Shown: piece after piece, positions 1-8,900 of the stretch
Position numbering within the stretch: position 1 is the stretch's first letter
Layout of the letters: each line of letters begins with the position of its first letter
Assembly: GCA_963728195.1 (NCBI GenBank)
Contig: CAVSIX010000021.1
Location: 1-64,000 of the forward strand
Origin: Sva-07 sp963728195
Lineage (GTDB): Bacteria > Actinomycetota > Acidimicrobiia > Acidimicrobiales > Ilumatobacteraceae
Direction of reading: 5' to 3'
DNA: 64,000 nt
The notes under the pieces: model-generated
Databases searched by the model: none
Told to the model about the DNA's origin: nothing
What the model saw: only the letters and a program-made list of their open reading frames with translations
Made by a program: the position numbers and the translations under genes

Positions 1-222
1 CGCGACGACTTCTGGGCCTATGCCGTGATCGAGGCCGACGTGACGATGCTGCCGGTGGCACAGTCACCCGACGACGCCACCGTCGACGCGCTCGTCGAGT
101 ACTACCGCACCGTGGTCGGCGAGCACGACGACTGGGACGCGTACCGCCAGGCGATGGTCGACGACGGCCGCCTGCTGCTCGAACTCCACCCCACCCACGC
201 GTACGGCATGCTCAACCGCTGA
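1..222 (+). CDS. PPOX-class flavin/F420-dependent protein, C-terminal part
   Basis: Only the last 73 codons are in the window; the gene enters from the left edge in frame 1. The C-terminal block GEHDDWDAYRQAMVDDG closely matches the C-terminus of the complete PPOX-type protein at 31745-32239 (GEHPDWDEYRQAMVDQG), so the two are paralogues. That family has a split-barrel fold that binds FMN or F420 and usually reduces or oxidises small molecules; the substrate cannot be told. The TGA stop overlaps the first base pair of the palindromic repeat at 221-254. The family assignment rests on the paralogue, since the cofactor-binding N-terminus is outside the window. Confidence 0.7.
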   Translation, partial: RDDFWAYAVIEADVTMLPVAQSPDDATVDALVEYYRTVVGEHDDWDAYRQAMVDDGRLLLELHPTHAYGMLNR

Positions 223-287
223 TTACATCGCGGGTCTGACCCGTGTTGTAATGCGATTACATCAGGGGTCAGACCCGCGATGTAATC
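221..287. repeat. Two inverted copies of a 33-bp palindromic repeat
   Basis: Two units lie back to back: 221-254 (diverged second arm) and 255-287. Each has outer arms GATTACATC/GATGTAATC and an inner GGGTC-GACCC core. The second unit is the exact reverse complement of the copies at 4550-4582 and 35730-35762. The array sits between two convergent genes and starts inside the stop codon of the left one, so it could act as a bidirectional terminator. It could equally be a REP/MITE-like element. Confidence 0.85.
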
Positions 288-288
288 G

Positions 289-1614
289 TCATGCGTTCTT
301 CGGGAGTTCGGAGAACGGGACCACCTTGTCCTGGTTCGGCTCCTTCGGCAGGCCGAGCACGCGTTCGCCGATGATGTTCTTCTGCACCTGATCCGTGCCG
401 CCGTAGATCGGCGGGGCTTGCGCGAACAGCGCCATCTCGGTGACGAAACCGAGGAATGGATTGCCGGTCGCCGCGTCGAGTGCCTTGCGGTCATCGGTGT
501 TGTAGGCGTGCAACATGCCCTGCGGCCCGGAGATGCGCAGACCGAGGTCACGCTGCAGGCGCACCATGTCGCTCATCGAGAGCTTCGCGATGTTGCCCAT
601 CCCCGCGATCTCCTCGCCCTTGGCCTTCGCTGCCTTGACCCGGAGGTTGTTGATGCGGCCGAGCTGGCTCATCGTGTAGAGCCGAACGAGGTCCTGGCGG
701 ATCGTCGGATCGCTCGCAACGCCCGCGCCCTGCGCGAGGTTGATCATCATCTTCGACGTGTCACGGAACGCCGCTCCACCGCCGGCGGTGGACGGCTTCT
801 TCGGGTCACGGACGTAGTCGCCCGCACGAGTGTCGAGCTGTCCGCCGACGGTGCCGGGGATCGCCGCGCTCGCCGAGCTGCTGCCGCCGCCCGAACCGAG
901 CCCGGCACGCTCGTGAGCGAGGGTGGTGTTGGCCACCGCCCAGCCGTTGTTGATCCCACCGATGACGGCATCGGCCGGTACGCGGGCGTCGGACATGAAC
1001 ACCTCGTTGAACAGCGCCCGGCCGGTCAGCTCGCGCAGCGGACGGACGTCGACACCGTCCTGGTGCATGTCCATCGCGAAGTACGTGATGCCCTGGTGCT
1101 TGGGAACGTCGGAGTTCGTGCGGGCGATCAGCATGCCCATGTCGGCGTAGTGCCCGCCGGACGTCCACACCTTCTGGCCGTTGACGATGTACTCCTCGCC
1201 GTCGAGCATCGCCTTCGCCTGCAACCCGGCGAGGTCGGAGCCGGCGCCCGGCTCGCTGAAGAGCTGGCACCACGCCTGTTGGCCGGTGACGATGGGGCGC
1301 ACGTACTGCTCGACCTGTTCGGGCGTGCCGTGCGTGGCGATCGTCGGGGCGGCGAGCAGCAGACCGAGCCCGCCCGGTGCACCGAGGGCGCCGAACTCGG
1401 CGATGGCGTTCGAGACGAGCACCGAATCGCCGCGCGACAGCCCGCGTCCGTACGCGTTCTCGGGCAATGTCGGAGCCGACCAGCCCGCGAGACCCAAGCG
1501 CTCCCACCACTCGGCAACGGTGAGCTCGGGGTCCCAGTTCTCCTCGAGCCAGGCGCGCACTTCGTCGACGACGTCGTTGCTGGTCGAGGCGGGGCGTTCG
1601 GTGGTGTCCGTCAT
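289..1614 (-). CDS. Acyl-CoA dehydrogenase
   Basis: A 441-residue FAD-dependent acyl-CoA dehydrogenase, which introduces the alpha-beta double bond in acyl-CoA thioesters. The N-terminal helical domain is followed by the family motifs WCQLFSEPGAGSDLA (flavin/substrate loop) and VWTSGGHYAD. The C-terminal helical domain ends in IYGGTDQVQKNIIGERVLG. The position that is Glu in medium-chain enzymes (YEGT) is Gly here, as in several FadE subfamilies. I chose the ATG at 1614 (MTDTTERP) because the open frame upstream of it, to 1881, only translates the intergenic repeats at 1690-1813. Substrate chain length cannot be predicted. Confidence 0.93.
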   Translation of the reverse strand: MTDTTERPASTSNDVVDEVRAWLEENWDPELTVAEWWERLGLAGWSAPTLPENAYGRGLSRGDSVLVSNAIAEFGALGAPGGLGLLLAAPTIATHGTPEQVEQYVRPIVTGQQAWCQLFSEPGAGSDLAGLQAKAMLDGEEYIVNGQKVWTSGGHYADMGMLIARTNSDVPKHQGITYFAMDMHQDGVDVRPLRELTGRALFNEVFMSDARVPADAVIGGINNGWAVANTTLAHERAGLGSGGGSSSASAAIPGTVGGQLDTRAGDYVRDPKKPSTAGGGAAFRDTSKMMINLAQGAGVASDPTIRQDLVRLYTMSQLGRINNLRVKAAKAKGEEIAGMGNIAKLSMSDMVRLQRDLGLRISGPQGMLHAYNTDDRKALDAATGNPFLGFVTEMALFAQAPPIYGGTDQVQKNIIGERVLGLPKEPNQDKVVPFSELPKNA

Positions 1615-1689
1615 CCCCACAGCATCGCCGATGCGCGAGCCGTGATCCGCACCGAACGCCCTCACACCGCGGGCTCCCAACCCAGCACC

Positions 1690-1813
1690 CACGTTTGCGC
1701 GCAATTCCGGATGACCCGTCCCAGCCAAATCTGTCCGCAAACACCTTGCCCAACCCGGCCCCACGTTCCGCGCAATTCCGGATGACCCGTCCCAGCCAAA
1801 TCTGTGCGCAAAC
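1690..1813. repeat. Tandem pair of about 52-bp intergenic repeats
   Basis: Two near-identical units, about 1690-1741 and 1762-1813, share the core GCAATTCCGGATGACCCGTC followed by CCAGCCAAATCTGT and CGCAAAC. They are about 72 bp apart, upstream of the acyl-CoA dehydrogenase and next to the 3' end of the molybdenum hydroxylase. A related hairpin with GCGTGCAACTTCGGATG and CATCCGAA is at 63431-63488, so this is a dispersed family. No coding role is seen. Confidence 0.8.
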
Positions 1814-1847
1814 GAGGTGGGCGGGGCGGGCGAACTGGAAGCCGGGG

Positions 1848-4481
1848 TCAGGTTCGGCGCATGGGGAGCGCCGTGCGCCACTGGCCGTCGACGGCGTGCA
1901 GTGCGGCAGCGACCGCCGGAGCGGTGGGCACCAGACCAATCTCGCCGACGCCCTTGATGCCGTACGGCGATCGCGGCTGGGGCACCTCGACCAACTGCAC
2001 CTCGATCTCGGGCACGTCCTTGGCTCGGAGGATGCCGAGCGAGCGCAACGTCATGTTGGTCGGGAAGCCGGTCTCGGGATCGGTCGGGAAGTCCTCGGTG
2101 AGCGCATACCCGAGGCCCATGTGCACCGAACCTTCCACCTGTCCCTCGACCAACGTGGGGTTGACCGCCTTGCCAACGTCATGGACGGCAACAACCTTCT
2201 CGATGTGACCGGTCTCGGGGTCAGCGATCACCATCTGGGCGGCGAAGCTGAACACCGCATGGATCGTCGGGTTCGTCACCGACGGATCGCCCAGCTTCTG
2301 GGTCCAGTCGACCACGTACTCGCCCTCGTAGTCGACATCGATCTCGCAGCCGCCCGCCAGCGCGGCGGACGCGGCGTCGCTGACCGAGCCGGCGACCATC
2401 AACGTGCCGCGTGACCCGGTCGTCTGGCCGAAGCCCAGTTCCCGGGTCGTGTCGACGATCACGTCGATGCGGTCAGGATCGGCCGCCAACTCCTGCGCAG
2501 CGACCTGCAACGCGACGGTGTGTACGCCCTGGCCCATCTCGGTCCAACCGTGGCGCACCTCGATGCGGCCATCGTCGTCACCAACGGGCGGCAGGAACCG
2601 GATGACCGCCTTCGACACTTCGCGGAATCCGTTGCCGAGCCCCGAGTTCTTCAGCCCGAGCCCGAGCCCGACCGCCTTGCCCGAGGCGATCGCCTCGTCG
2701 TACGACACCTTGATCTGGTCGAGACATGCCTCGGCACCGCCGGCGCCGTCGTCCATGATCTGGCCCGGACCCCACTCGTCGCCCGGCTTGATCACATTGC
2801 GCTTGCGGATCTCCCAGCCCGAGATGCCGACCTGCTCGGCGAGCCGGTCGAGCACACCCTCCATCGCGAACTGCGCCTGGTTGGCACCGAACCCGCGGAA
2901 GGCGCCGCAGACGAGGTTGTTGGTGCGGACGGCGATCGTCTCGATGTCGATCGACGGCCACCGGTACGGCCCGCACGCATGTCCGGCCGCCCGCTCCAAC
3001 ACCTTCATCCCGACGCTCGCATACGCGCCCGAGTCGCCGATGCCGCGCACCTTGAGGGCGGTCACCTTGCCGTCGACGTCGCAGCCGGCCCAGTACTCGA
3101 GTTCGATCGGGTGCCGCTTGGCGTGCATCCGGAAGCTCTCCTCGCGCGACAGCGTGCACTTGACGGGACGCCCCAGCTTCCAGGCAGCGAGTGCTGTCTG
3201 CGCTTGGTTGCTCATGTCCTCCTTGCCACCGAACGCGCCTCCGTTGGAGACCAGCTCGACCGTGACCCGCGACGGATCCACATCGAGCACCGACGCGATG
3301 TCGTTGCGGTCGTCCCACACACCCTGGCCACCGGAGTAGACGTGCAGCGTTCGGCCGCCGCCGTTGCCGGTCGGGACGGCGACGGTCGACTCGGGTTCGA
3401 GGAAGGCGTGCTCGACCCGTTGGGTCCTGAACGTCTCGTGCACGGTGAATGCGCTCGCGGCGAAGGCCGCCTCGAAGTCCGCACCCCGGGTGTAGGCGCT
3501 CGTCGACAGCACGTTCGAGTTGGTGCCCCACACCGACAGTGGTGCGTGGTCGTCGAGCGCGGCGCGGGCGTCGGTGTTGGGGGTGTGGACGTCGTAGGTG
3601 ACCTCGACCAGCTCGGCTGCGGCGCGGGCGTGGTCACGGGTGTCTGCGACGACGACGGCGAGCACATCGCCCGCATACGAAGTGCGGCCGCCGATGGGGA
3701 TCATCACCGGCCAGTCCTTGTAGATGATCCCGACGCGCAACTCGCCCGGCAGGTCATCAGCGGTGAACACCGCCTCGACGCCGGGTGCTGCGAGCGCGGC
3801 CGACGCATCGATCGCCACGATGTCGGCACGGGCATGATCGGTCAGATGGAGCGCGGCGTGGAGCATCCCGGGCACCCGGATGTCGTCGACGTACCCGCGA
3901 TCGCCAAGCGTGAGTGGCGCCGCTTCGTACTTCGCTCCCCCGCCGCCCACGGTGGCCGAGAGCATCGGCGTGCACACGGCACCCTGAGCGACCGCTTCGA
4001 TGGCGTCGAGCACCTTCACATAACCGGTGCAGCGGCAGAGGTGGGCGCCGAGGTGTGGCGCCATCTTCTCGCGGGTGAGGGCGGCGCCCTTCTTGTCGAT
4101 CTGCGACTTCGCCCGCATCACGATGCCGGGGATGCAGAACCCGCACTGCAGGCCGCCGCACGCGGCGAACGCATCGGCGAACGTCTGCCGCTCGGCCTCA
4201 TCGACGCCTTCGAGCGTGACGACCGACGACCCCTCGACCTTGTCCATGTCGCATTGGCAGGCCACGATCGCCTTGCCGTCGACGAACACGGTGCAGCACC
4301 CGCACTGCCCCGACGGCGAGCAGCCGTCCTTCGGTGAGGTGATGTCGAGTTCCTCGCGCAGCGCGGCCAGCAGGTGCGGATGCGAACGCCGAACCGTGAC
4401 CGGCGTGCCGTTCACCACGAACGCGACGCGATCGTCGTCGCCTCCAGCGGTGGCGGCGGCAGTGTCGGTGAGTTCGGTCAC
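1848..4481 (-). CDS. Molybdenum hydroxylase, fused 2Fe-2S and Mo-pterin subunits
   Basis: An 877-residue single-chain member of the xanthine dehydrogenase/aldehyde oxidase family. Residues 15-170 form the two-cluster iron-sulfur unit: the plant-type cluster has C54, C60, C63 and C75, and the second has C113, C116, C149 and C151 (QCGFC, CRCTGY). The rest is the molybdopterin cytosine dinucleotide domain, with GGAFGGKED, AFRGFGANQAQF, EMGQGVHT and the C-terminal GVGEIG, whose Glu is the proposed catalytic base. No FAD-binding domain is present, so the layout resembles the Desulfovibrio aldehyde oxidoreductase Mop rather than xanthine dehydrogenase. The start is GTG at 4481. The substrate (aldehyde, purine or N-heterocycle) is not determined. 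No Mo-cofactor insertion gene lies beside it. Confidence 0.9.
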   Translation of the reverse strand: MTELTDTAAATAGGDDDRVAFVVNGTPVTVRRSHPHLLAALREELDITSPKDGCSPSGQCGCCTVFVDGKAIVACQCDMDKVEGSSVVTLEGVDEAERQTFADAFAACGGLQCGFCIPGIVMRAKSQIDKKGAALTREKMAPHLGAHLCRCTGYVKVLDAIEAVAQGAVCTPMLSATVGGGGAKYEAAPLTLGDRGYVDDIRVPGMLHAALHLTDHARADIVAIDASAALAAPGVEAVFTADDLPGELRVGIIYKDWPVMIPIGGRTSYAGDVLAVVVADTRDHARAAAELVEVTYDVHTPNTDARAALDDHAPLSVWGTNSNVLSTSAYTRGADFEAAFAASAFTVHETFRTQRVEHAFLEPESTVAVPTGNGGGRTLHVYSGGQGVWDDRNDIASVLDVDPSRVTVELVSNGGAFGGKEDMSNQAQTALAAWKLGRPVKCTLSREESFRMHAKRHPIELEYWAGCDVDGKVTALKVRGIGDSGAYASVGMKVLERAAGHACGPYRWPSIDIETIAVRTNNLVCGAFRGFGANQAQFAMEGVLDRLAEQVGISGWEIRKRNVIKPGDEWGPGQIMDDGAGGAEACLDQIKVSYDEAIASGKAVGLGLGLKNSGLGNGFREVSKAVIRFLPPVGDDDGRIEVRHGWTEMGQGVHTVALQVAAQELAADPDRIDVIVDTTRELGFGQTTGSRGTLMVAGSVSDAASAALAGGCEIDVDYEGEYVVDWTQKLGDPSVTNPTIHAVFSFAAQMVIADPETGHIEKVVAVHDVGKAVNPTLVEGQVEGSVHMGLGYALTEDFPTDPETGFPTNMTLRSLGILRAKDVPEIEVQLVEVPQPRSPYGIKGVGEIGLVPTAPAVAAALHAVDGQWRTALPMRRT

Positions 4482-4549
4482 GCTTTACAGTTTGTCAAAG
4501 CTCCGCCGAGAGTGAAAGCCACCGAAGTGAACGCTGTGTATCGGACCTC

Positions 4550-4582
4550 GATTACATCGCGGGTCTGACCCCTGATGTAATC
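4550..4582. repeat. 33-bp palindromic repeat, copy 2
   Basis: A single full unit with arms GATTACATC and GATGTAATC around GGGTCTGACCC. It ends one base before the stop codon of the Fur-family gene on the minus strand and lies upstream of the molybdenum hydroxylase start. An RNA hairpin here could end the essC-like/hydrolase/fur transcript before the hydroxylase. It has no U-tract, so an intrinsic terminator is only a possibility. Confidence 0.85.
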
Positions 4583-4583
4583 G

Positions 4584-5003
4584 TCAGCGGCAGGCGGGGC
4601 AGCGGACCGACAGCGCGAAATGGCCGAGTTCGAGGTGAAGGCCGTACCGATGCTCGAGGCGCTCTGCGAGCGCCGCGAGTTCGTCGGTCGGGATGTCGGC
4701 GACGACACCGCAGCCGTCGCAGACTGCAGCGACCGTGCGAGCGCCGACCCATCGATAGGCGGCGGGGCCGTGGCCGAGATGGACGTGTTCGATCACGCCG
4801 ACTTCCTCGAAGTGCGAGAGCGACCGGTACACGGTGGCGAGGTCGATGTCGTCGTGGCGCTCGGCCAACTCCTCGGCCGTCACCCGTCCGCTGGTGGTGA
4901 AGAGGTCCTCGAGCAACGTGCGGCGTGCGCGGGTGAGCCGTGCGCCACCGCCGCGCACCCGATCGAGGGCGTCGTCGAAGGCCGGGCTGTTCACGACGCT
5001 CAC
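4584..5003 (-). CDS. Fur-family transcriptional regulator
   Basis: A 139-residue protein with the Fur winged helix (TRARRTLLEDLF, then DIDLATVYRSLSHFEEVGVI as recognition helix and wing). The dimerisation domain keeps the structural zinc cysteines C95/C98 and C135/C138. The His cluster that normally precedes the first CxxC (HHH or HDH, part of the regulatory metal site) is absent and reads GARTVAAVCDGCG, so metal sensing may be altered. The GTG start at 5003 overlaps the stop of the upstream hydrolase as GTGA, which implies translational coupling. Longer in-frame starts would run into that gene. Fur, Zur, PerR or another specificity cannot be assigned. Confidence 0.85.
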   Translation of the reverse strand: MSVVNSPAFDDALDRVRGGGARLTRARRTLLEDLFTTSGRVTAEELAERHDDIDLATVYRSLSHFEEVGVIEHVHLGHGPAAYRWVGARTVAAVCDGCGVVADIPTDELAALAERLEHRYGLHLELGHFALSVRCPACR

Positions 5004-5917
5004 CGTAGGGCGATCGGGCCGTACAGCTCGGGGCGGCGATACTTCTCGAAGTCGAACAACGTCTCGGTGTACTGCTTGCACCAGTCGAGGTCGCACTCGG
5101 CGACGATCACTTCGTCGCCATTCGTCGTGGCCTTCGCGAGCAGCTCACCCGACGGCGCGAAGATCGACGAGTCGGCGAGCGAATCGACGCCCTCCTCCAA
5201 CCCGCCCTTCGCAACACCGACGACGAACGTGCCGTTCTGATAGGCGCCCGACGACATCACGAGCTGGTTGTGGAACCCCTGCAACGGGTCCTGACTCGGA
5301 TCGGGGGCGTAGTGCAGCGGGGTGTTGTAGCCGCACAGGATCAGCTCGACGCCCTGGAGCCCCATCAGCCGATAGCTCTCGGGCCAACGGCGGTCGTTGC
5401 AGATCATCATTCCGACTCGACCACCGAACGCATCCCACACACCGAAGCCCTCGGGCGACGGCTCGAAGTAGTACCGCTCGGCGTGCTGGAACGCCCGGTC
5501 GGGTTCGTTGCCGGCATGCCCGGGGATGTGGACCTTCTTGAAGGTCGCCACGATCCGACCGTCACGTTCGACCAGGGTCTGCACGTTCCAGCGGTGTTGC
5601 ACTCCGTCGGCGTCGTCCTCCAAGAGCGCGTAGCCGAGCGAGAAGCCGATCTGCAGATGCTTCGCCTCGTCGAACAGCGGCTGGGTCGCATCGTTCGGCA
5701 TCGATCGTTCGTAGAAGTGGTCGGTGGTGCTGATGTCGTCGGCGAACCAGCGAGGAAAGAACGTCGTGAGCGCGAGTTCGGGGAACACCACCAGATCGCT
5801 GCCCTGGCTGGCGGCCTCCTGCAGCAGCACGATCATCCGCTCGACCACGTCGGCGCGGTCGTCGGCGAGTTGGACCGGGCCGAGTTGGGCGCCGGCGACG
5901 GTGACGATGCGGGTCAT
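5000..5917 (-). CDS. N-carbamoyl-D-amino-acid hydrolase (nitrilase superfamily)
   Basis: A 305-residue carbon-nitrogen hydrolase, the length of bacterial D-carbamoylases. The catalytic triad sits at E47 (FPELALTTFFPRW), K127 (TFKKVHIPG) and C173 (MMICNDRRWPE). The FPELALTTFFPRW block and the NDRRWPE arginines, which hold the substrate carboxylate, are typical of N-carbamoyl-D-amino-acid hydrolases; these cleave N-carbamoyl-D-amino acids to D-amino acid, CO2 and ammonia. No hydantoinase is adjacent, so the natural substrate may be another ureido acid. The ATG at 5917 overlaps the stop of the upstream ATPase gene (ATGA), and its own stop overlaps the fur start (GTGA). Confidence 0.88.
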   Translation of the reverse strand: MTRIVTVAGAQLGPVQLADDRADVVERMIVLLQEAASQGSDLVVFPELALTTFFPRWFADDISTTDHFYERSMPNDATQPLFDEAKHLQIGFSLGYALLEDDADGVQHRWNVQTLVERDGRIVATFKKVHIPGHAGNEPDRAFQHAERYYFEPSPEGFGVWDAFGGRVGMMICNDRRWPESYRLMGLQGVELILCGYNTPLHYAPDPSQDPLQGFHNQLVMSSGAYQNGTFVVGVAKGGLEEGVDSLADSSIFAPSGELLAKATTNGDEVIVAECDLDWCKQYTETLFDFEKYRRPELYGPIALR

Positions 5918-8900
5918 GGAGGCATTCTGGCAGCGACCTGCACCAGGCGGTGGCCGTCCTGGTCGATGATCCACGCGAGACCCGGGCGGGGCGGGATCAT
6001 CGACCGCCGCGGCAGCGTCGCGCCCAACAGTTCGCCGTCGACGTCGCCCATCGACGTCATGATCAACCCGCACCGACTTCGGGCGACGTCGCGGGTCCAG
6101 TGCCCGTAAGCGACACGCACCGCTTCGAGGCGCGCCGCGACGGCGAACGTCACGCCGGGCCGAGTGAGCAGCCGGGCAAGCACGCCGTCCGGATCGTCCA
6201 CGCGTTCGGCATCGTCGACGACGACGAGTACCGCCGACTGGTCAGCAATCGCGGCGAGGTCCGCCTCGCCGATCGGCCGACCACGATCGATGTGGATCAC
6301 CGAGCCACGTGGATGCGCTCGACGCCACGCCGCTTCGACCTGACGCAACGCCGTCGAGCGGCCGGTGCGCGCCGCGCCACCGACGAAGATGTGGTCGCCG
6401 ACAGGGACGCGTACGACCGCAGGTTCGAGGTCGTCGGCGCCGAGCCCGATCAGGAGTTCGACCGGTCGGCCGTCACCTTGGGTCGACGGGCACAACGGTG
6501 GGAATCGAGCATCGAGCGCGTCGGCATCGACGACGTCGGGAAGCACGTCGACCGGCTCGGCGCGGCCGTCGACATCGACGACGTCGTCGTGTTCACCACT
6601 GCCCAGCGGTTGGAGGTCGAACACGACCTGGCCCTCCAATCCGGACTCGACGATTCGCAGCCGGCCAGGCACACCGGCACCCACGGGCGGCGCTCGCAAC
6701 CCTGCCGTACGGGCAACTCCCGCATCGCCCACGTGGAACACCCACGTCGCAGCGCGCGGCACCGCAAGCCCCGCCGACGATGAACCATCGGTGGTGACGA
6801 CGGCGACGATTCCCACCGCCGGACCGTCGCGAAGCAGTCGATCGAGGCGTCGCGCCGTCTCACCGTGGGCAACGTCGCCCAGGGCGTCGCGCACGGCGGC
6901 GAAGCCGTCGATCACGACGACGATCACCGGTTCATTCGTGCCGTCGGTCGATCGCCGATCGATGGTCGCGGCGAGGCGGGCGAGCAAGCGGATGATCCGC
7001 TCGGTCTCGGGCACGCGCACCACCGCACCGCAGTGTTTGCTCGCCTCGAATGCCGTCCACGCCGCATCGCCGCGGGCGTCGATGACATACAGGTGCAGCG
7101 CCTCCGGCGTGCGGCGTCGCAAACACGAGGCGGCGACAGCGCTCGCCGCTGTTGTCGTGCCCGATCCGAGTGCGCCGACGAGCAGCAGCGTGCCCTCGGT
7201 CGGTTCCCACGACAGTGGTCGTCGGCACTGCTCCGCTGGATCATCGAGCAGACCAACTCCATCGCCGACCTCGGCGAGATCCCGCTGTCGAACCACGCAG
7301 GGCAGCGCATCGATCCACGGGCGATGCGGGGTCGCCACAGCGACCATCGCTGCGGCCTGGTTGATCGAGTCGACCAGTTGTTCGAGCACACTCGGTTCGT
7401 CGACCGTCGACGGCTCAGGGCGCACACCGGCCGGGTCACTGCGTTCGACGGGTTCGATCCACAGTCGGGGTCGGCGCTTCGGCGGGGGGCTGGACGACTC
7501 GGCCGTCTGGAACAGCACGAGTTCTTCGGAGCCGAGTCGTAGTGCCGCCCGACCAGGGACACCGACCGGAAACCGCGACGGCGTGGCGGCGCCGACGACA
7601 TCGTCGGCATCGGAACGGTCCTGCAGCCGCAACGCGATCCGCAGGTTCGTGTTGGCGCGAATGTCGTCGGTGACCACGCCCGCCGGACGTTGCGTCGCCA
7701 GCAACAGGTGAACGCCGAGACTGCGACCGCGCTGCGCGATCGACACCAGCGAGCCGAGGAAATCGGGAAGCTCCTTGGCGAGCGAGGCGAACTCGTCGAT
7801 CACCACCACGAGGCGCGGCAACGGCGACTCGACCGTGCGTCGATACGCGGTCAGATCGTCGACGTGGGCAGCTCGCAAGAGGCGTTCGCGGCGGCGCACC
7901 TCGGCATCGAGGCTGGCCAGCACGCGCTCGGCGAGTCCGTCGTCGAGATCGGTCACCACGCCGACGGTGTGCGGAAGCCGGGCACAGGCGTCGAACGTCG
8001 AGCCGCCCTTGTAGTCGACGAGGATCATGGTGATGTGGTCCGGGCTCGACTGCGCCGCCCACGACACGACGAGCGTTCGCAGGAGTTCGCTCTTGCCTGA
8101 ACCGGTCGTGCCGGCGACGAGTCCGTGCGGTCCATCGCGCACGAGGTCGATGTCGACGATGCCGTCGGCGGACGCGCCGAGCAGCGCGATCGGCGCCGGA
8201 TCGGGTCCGGCACGCTTCCAGCGACGCGCGATCGCTGTCGCGGAGTCGGCGCCGGTCGATTCGAGCTCGGCGAGCGAGACGCGCGCCGGGACCCCACCGG
8301 TTCCGTCGTCGTCCTCGGGATCGAGCAGCGGCGCCAAACGTCGTGCGGCGGCCTCCGCCGTCGAACGCGAGATGCCGGCGACCACGATGTCGCGGTCGAG
8401 TGCGGTCCACGGGGCTCCCGTCGTCTCGATCCATCGCGCCGCGCCGGTGTCGCCGACTTCGAGGATCCGATCGACGACGGCGGGCACCGACACTTCTGGC
8501 GCGACGAGCGCAATGCAGCAGACATCTCCACGGTCGAGCCGCCGACGCAACGGACCGGTGCGAGCACTCAGCAACGCCGGCGCATCGACCACGATCACGG
8601 TTCGGCGCCGGTGGCCGTCGTCGTCGTCGACGTTCTCCATCGCCTCAGCGAGCGCAACCCCGTCGGCGGCGTCGACGAGGCACGGACGGTGGTTCGTCTG
8701 AGGCAGCCAGCTGACCCAGCTCCACTCGTCGGGGTCACTCGTCACCACTTGCAGCTCCCAGTCGGCCGGGCCGTAGTGGGCCGCCAGTTGGACGATGATC
8801 GAGCGACAGAGGTCCGCCACGACCGTGGGCGCGCCGTGCATGGCCACGATCGACGATGGCTCGAGCGCCAACGGCACGGCAACGTCGACGAGACGTTCGC

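Noticed and set aside
418..1785. Long plus-strand open frame over the acyl-CoA dehydrogenase
   Set aside because: High-GC antisense shadow: Arg/His-rich translation without motifs, while the minus strand has a full conserved family protein.
4482..4500. TTGACA-like promoter directly upstream of the molybdenum hydroxylase
   Set aside because: The hexamer lies too close to the start to give a -10 at proper spacing before the coding region; coincidence cannot be excluded.
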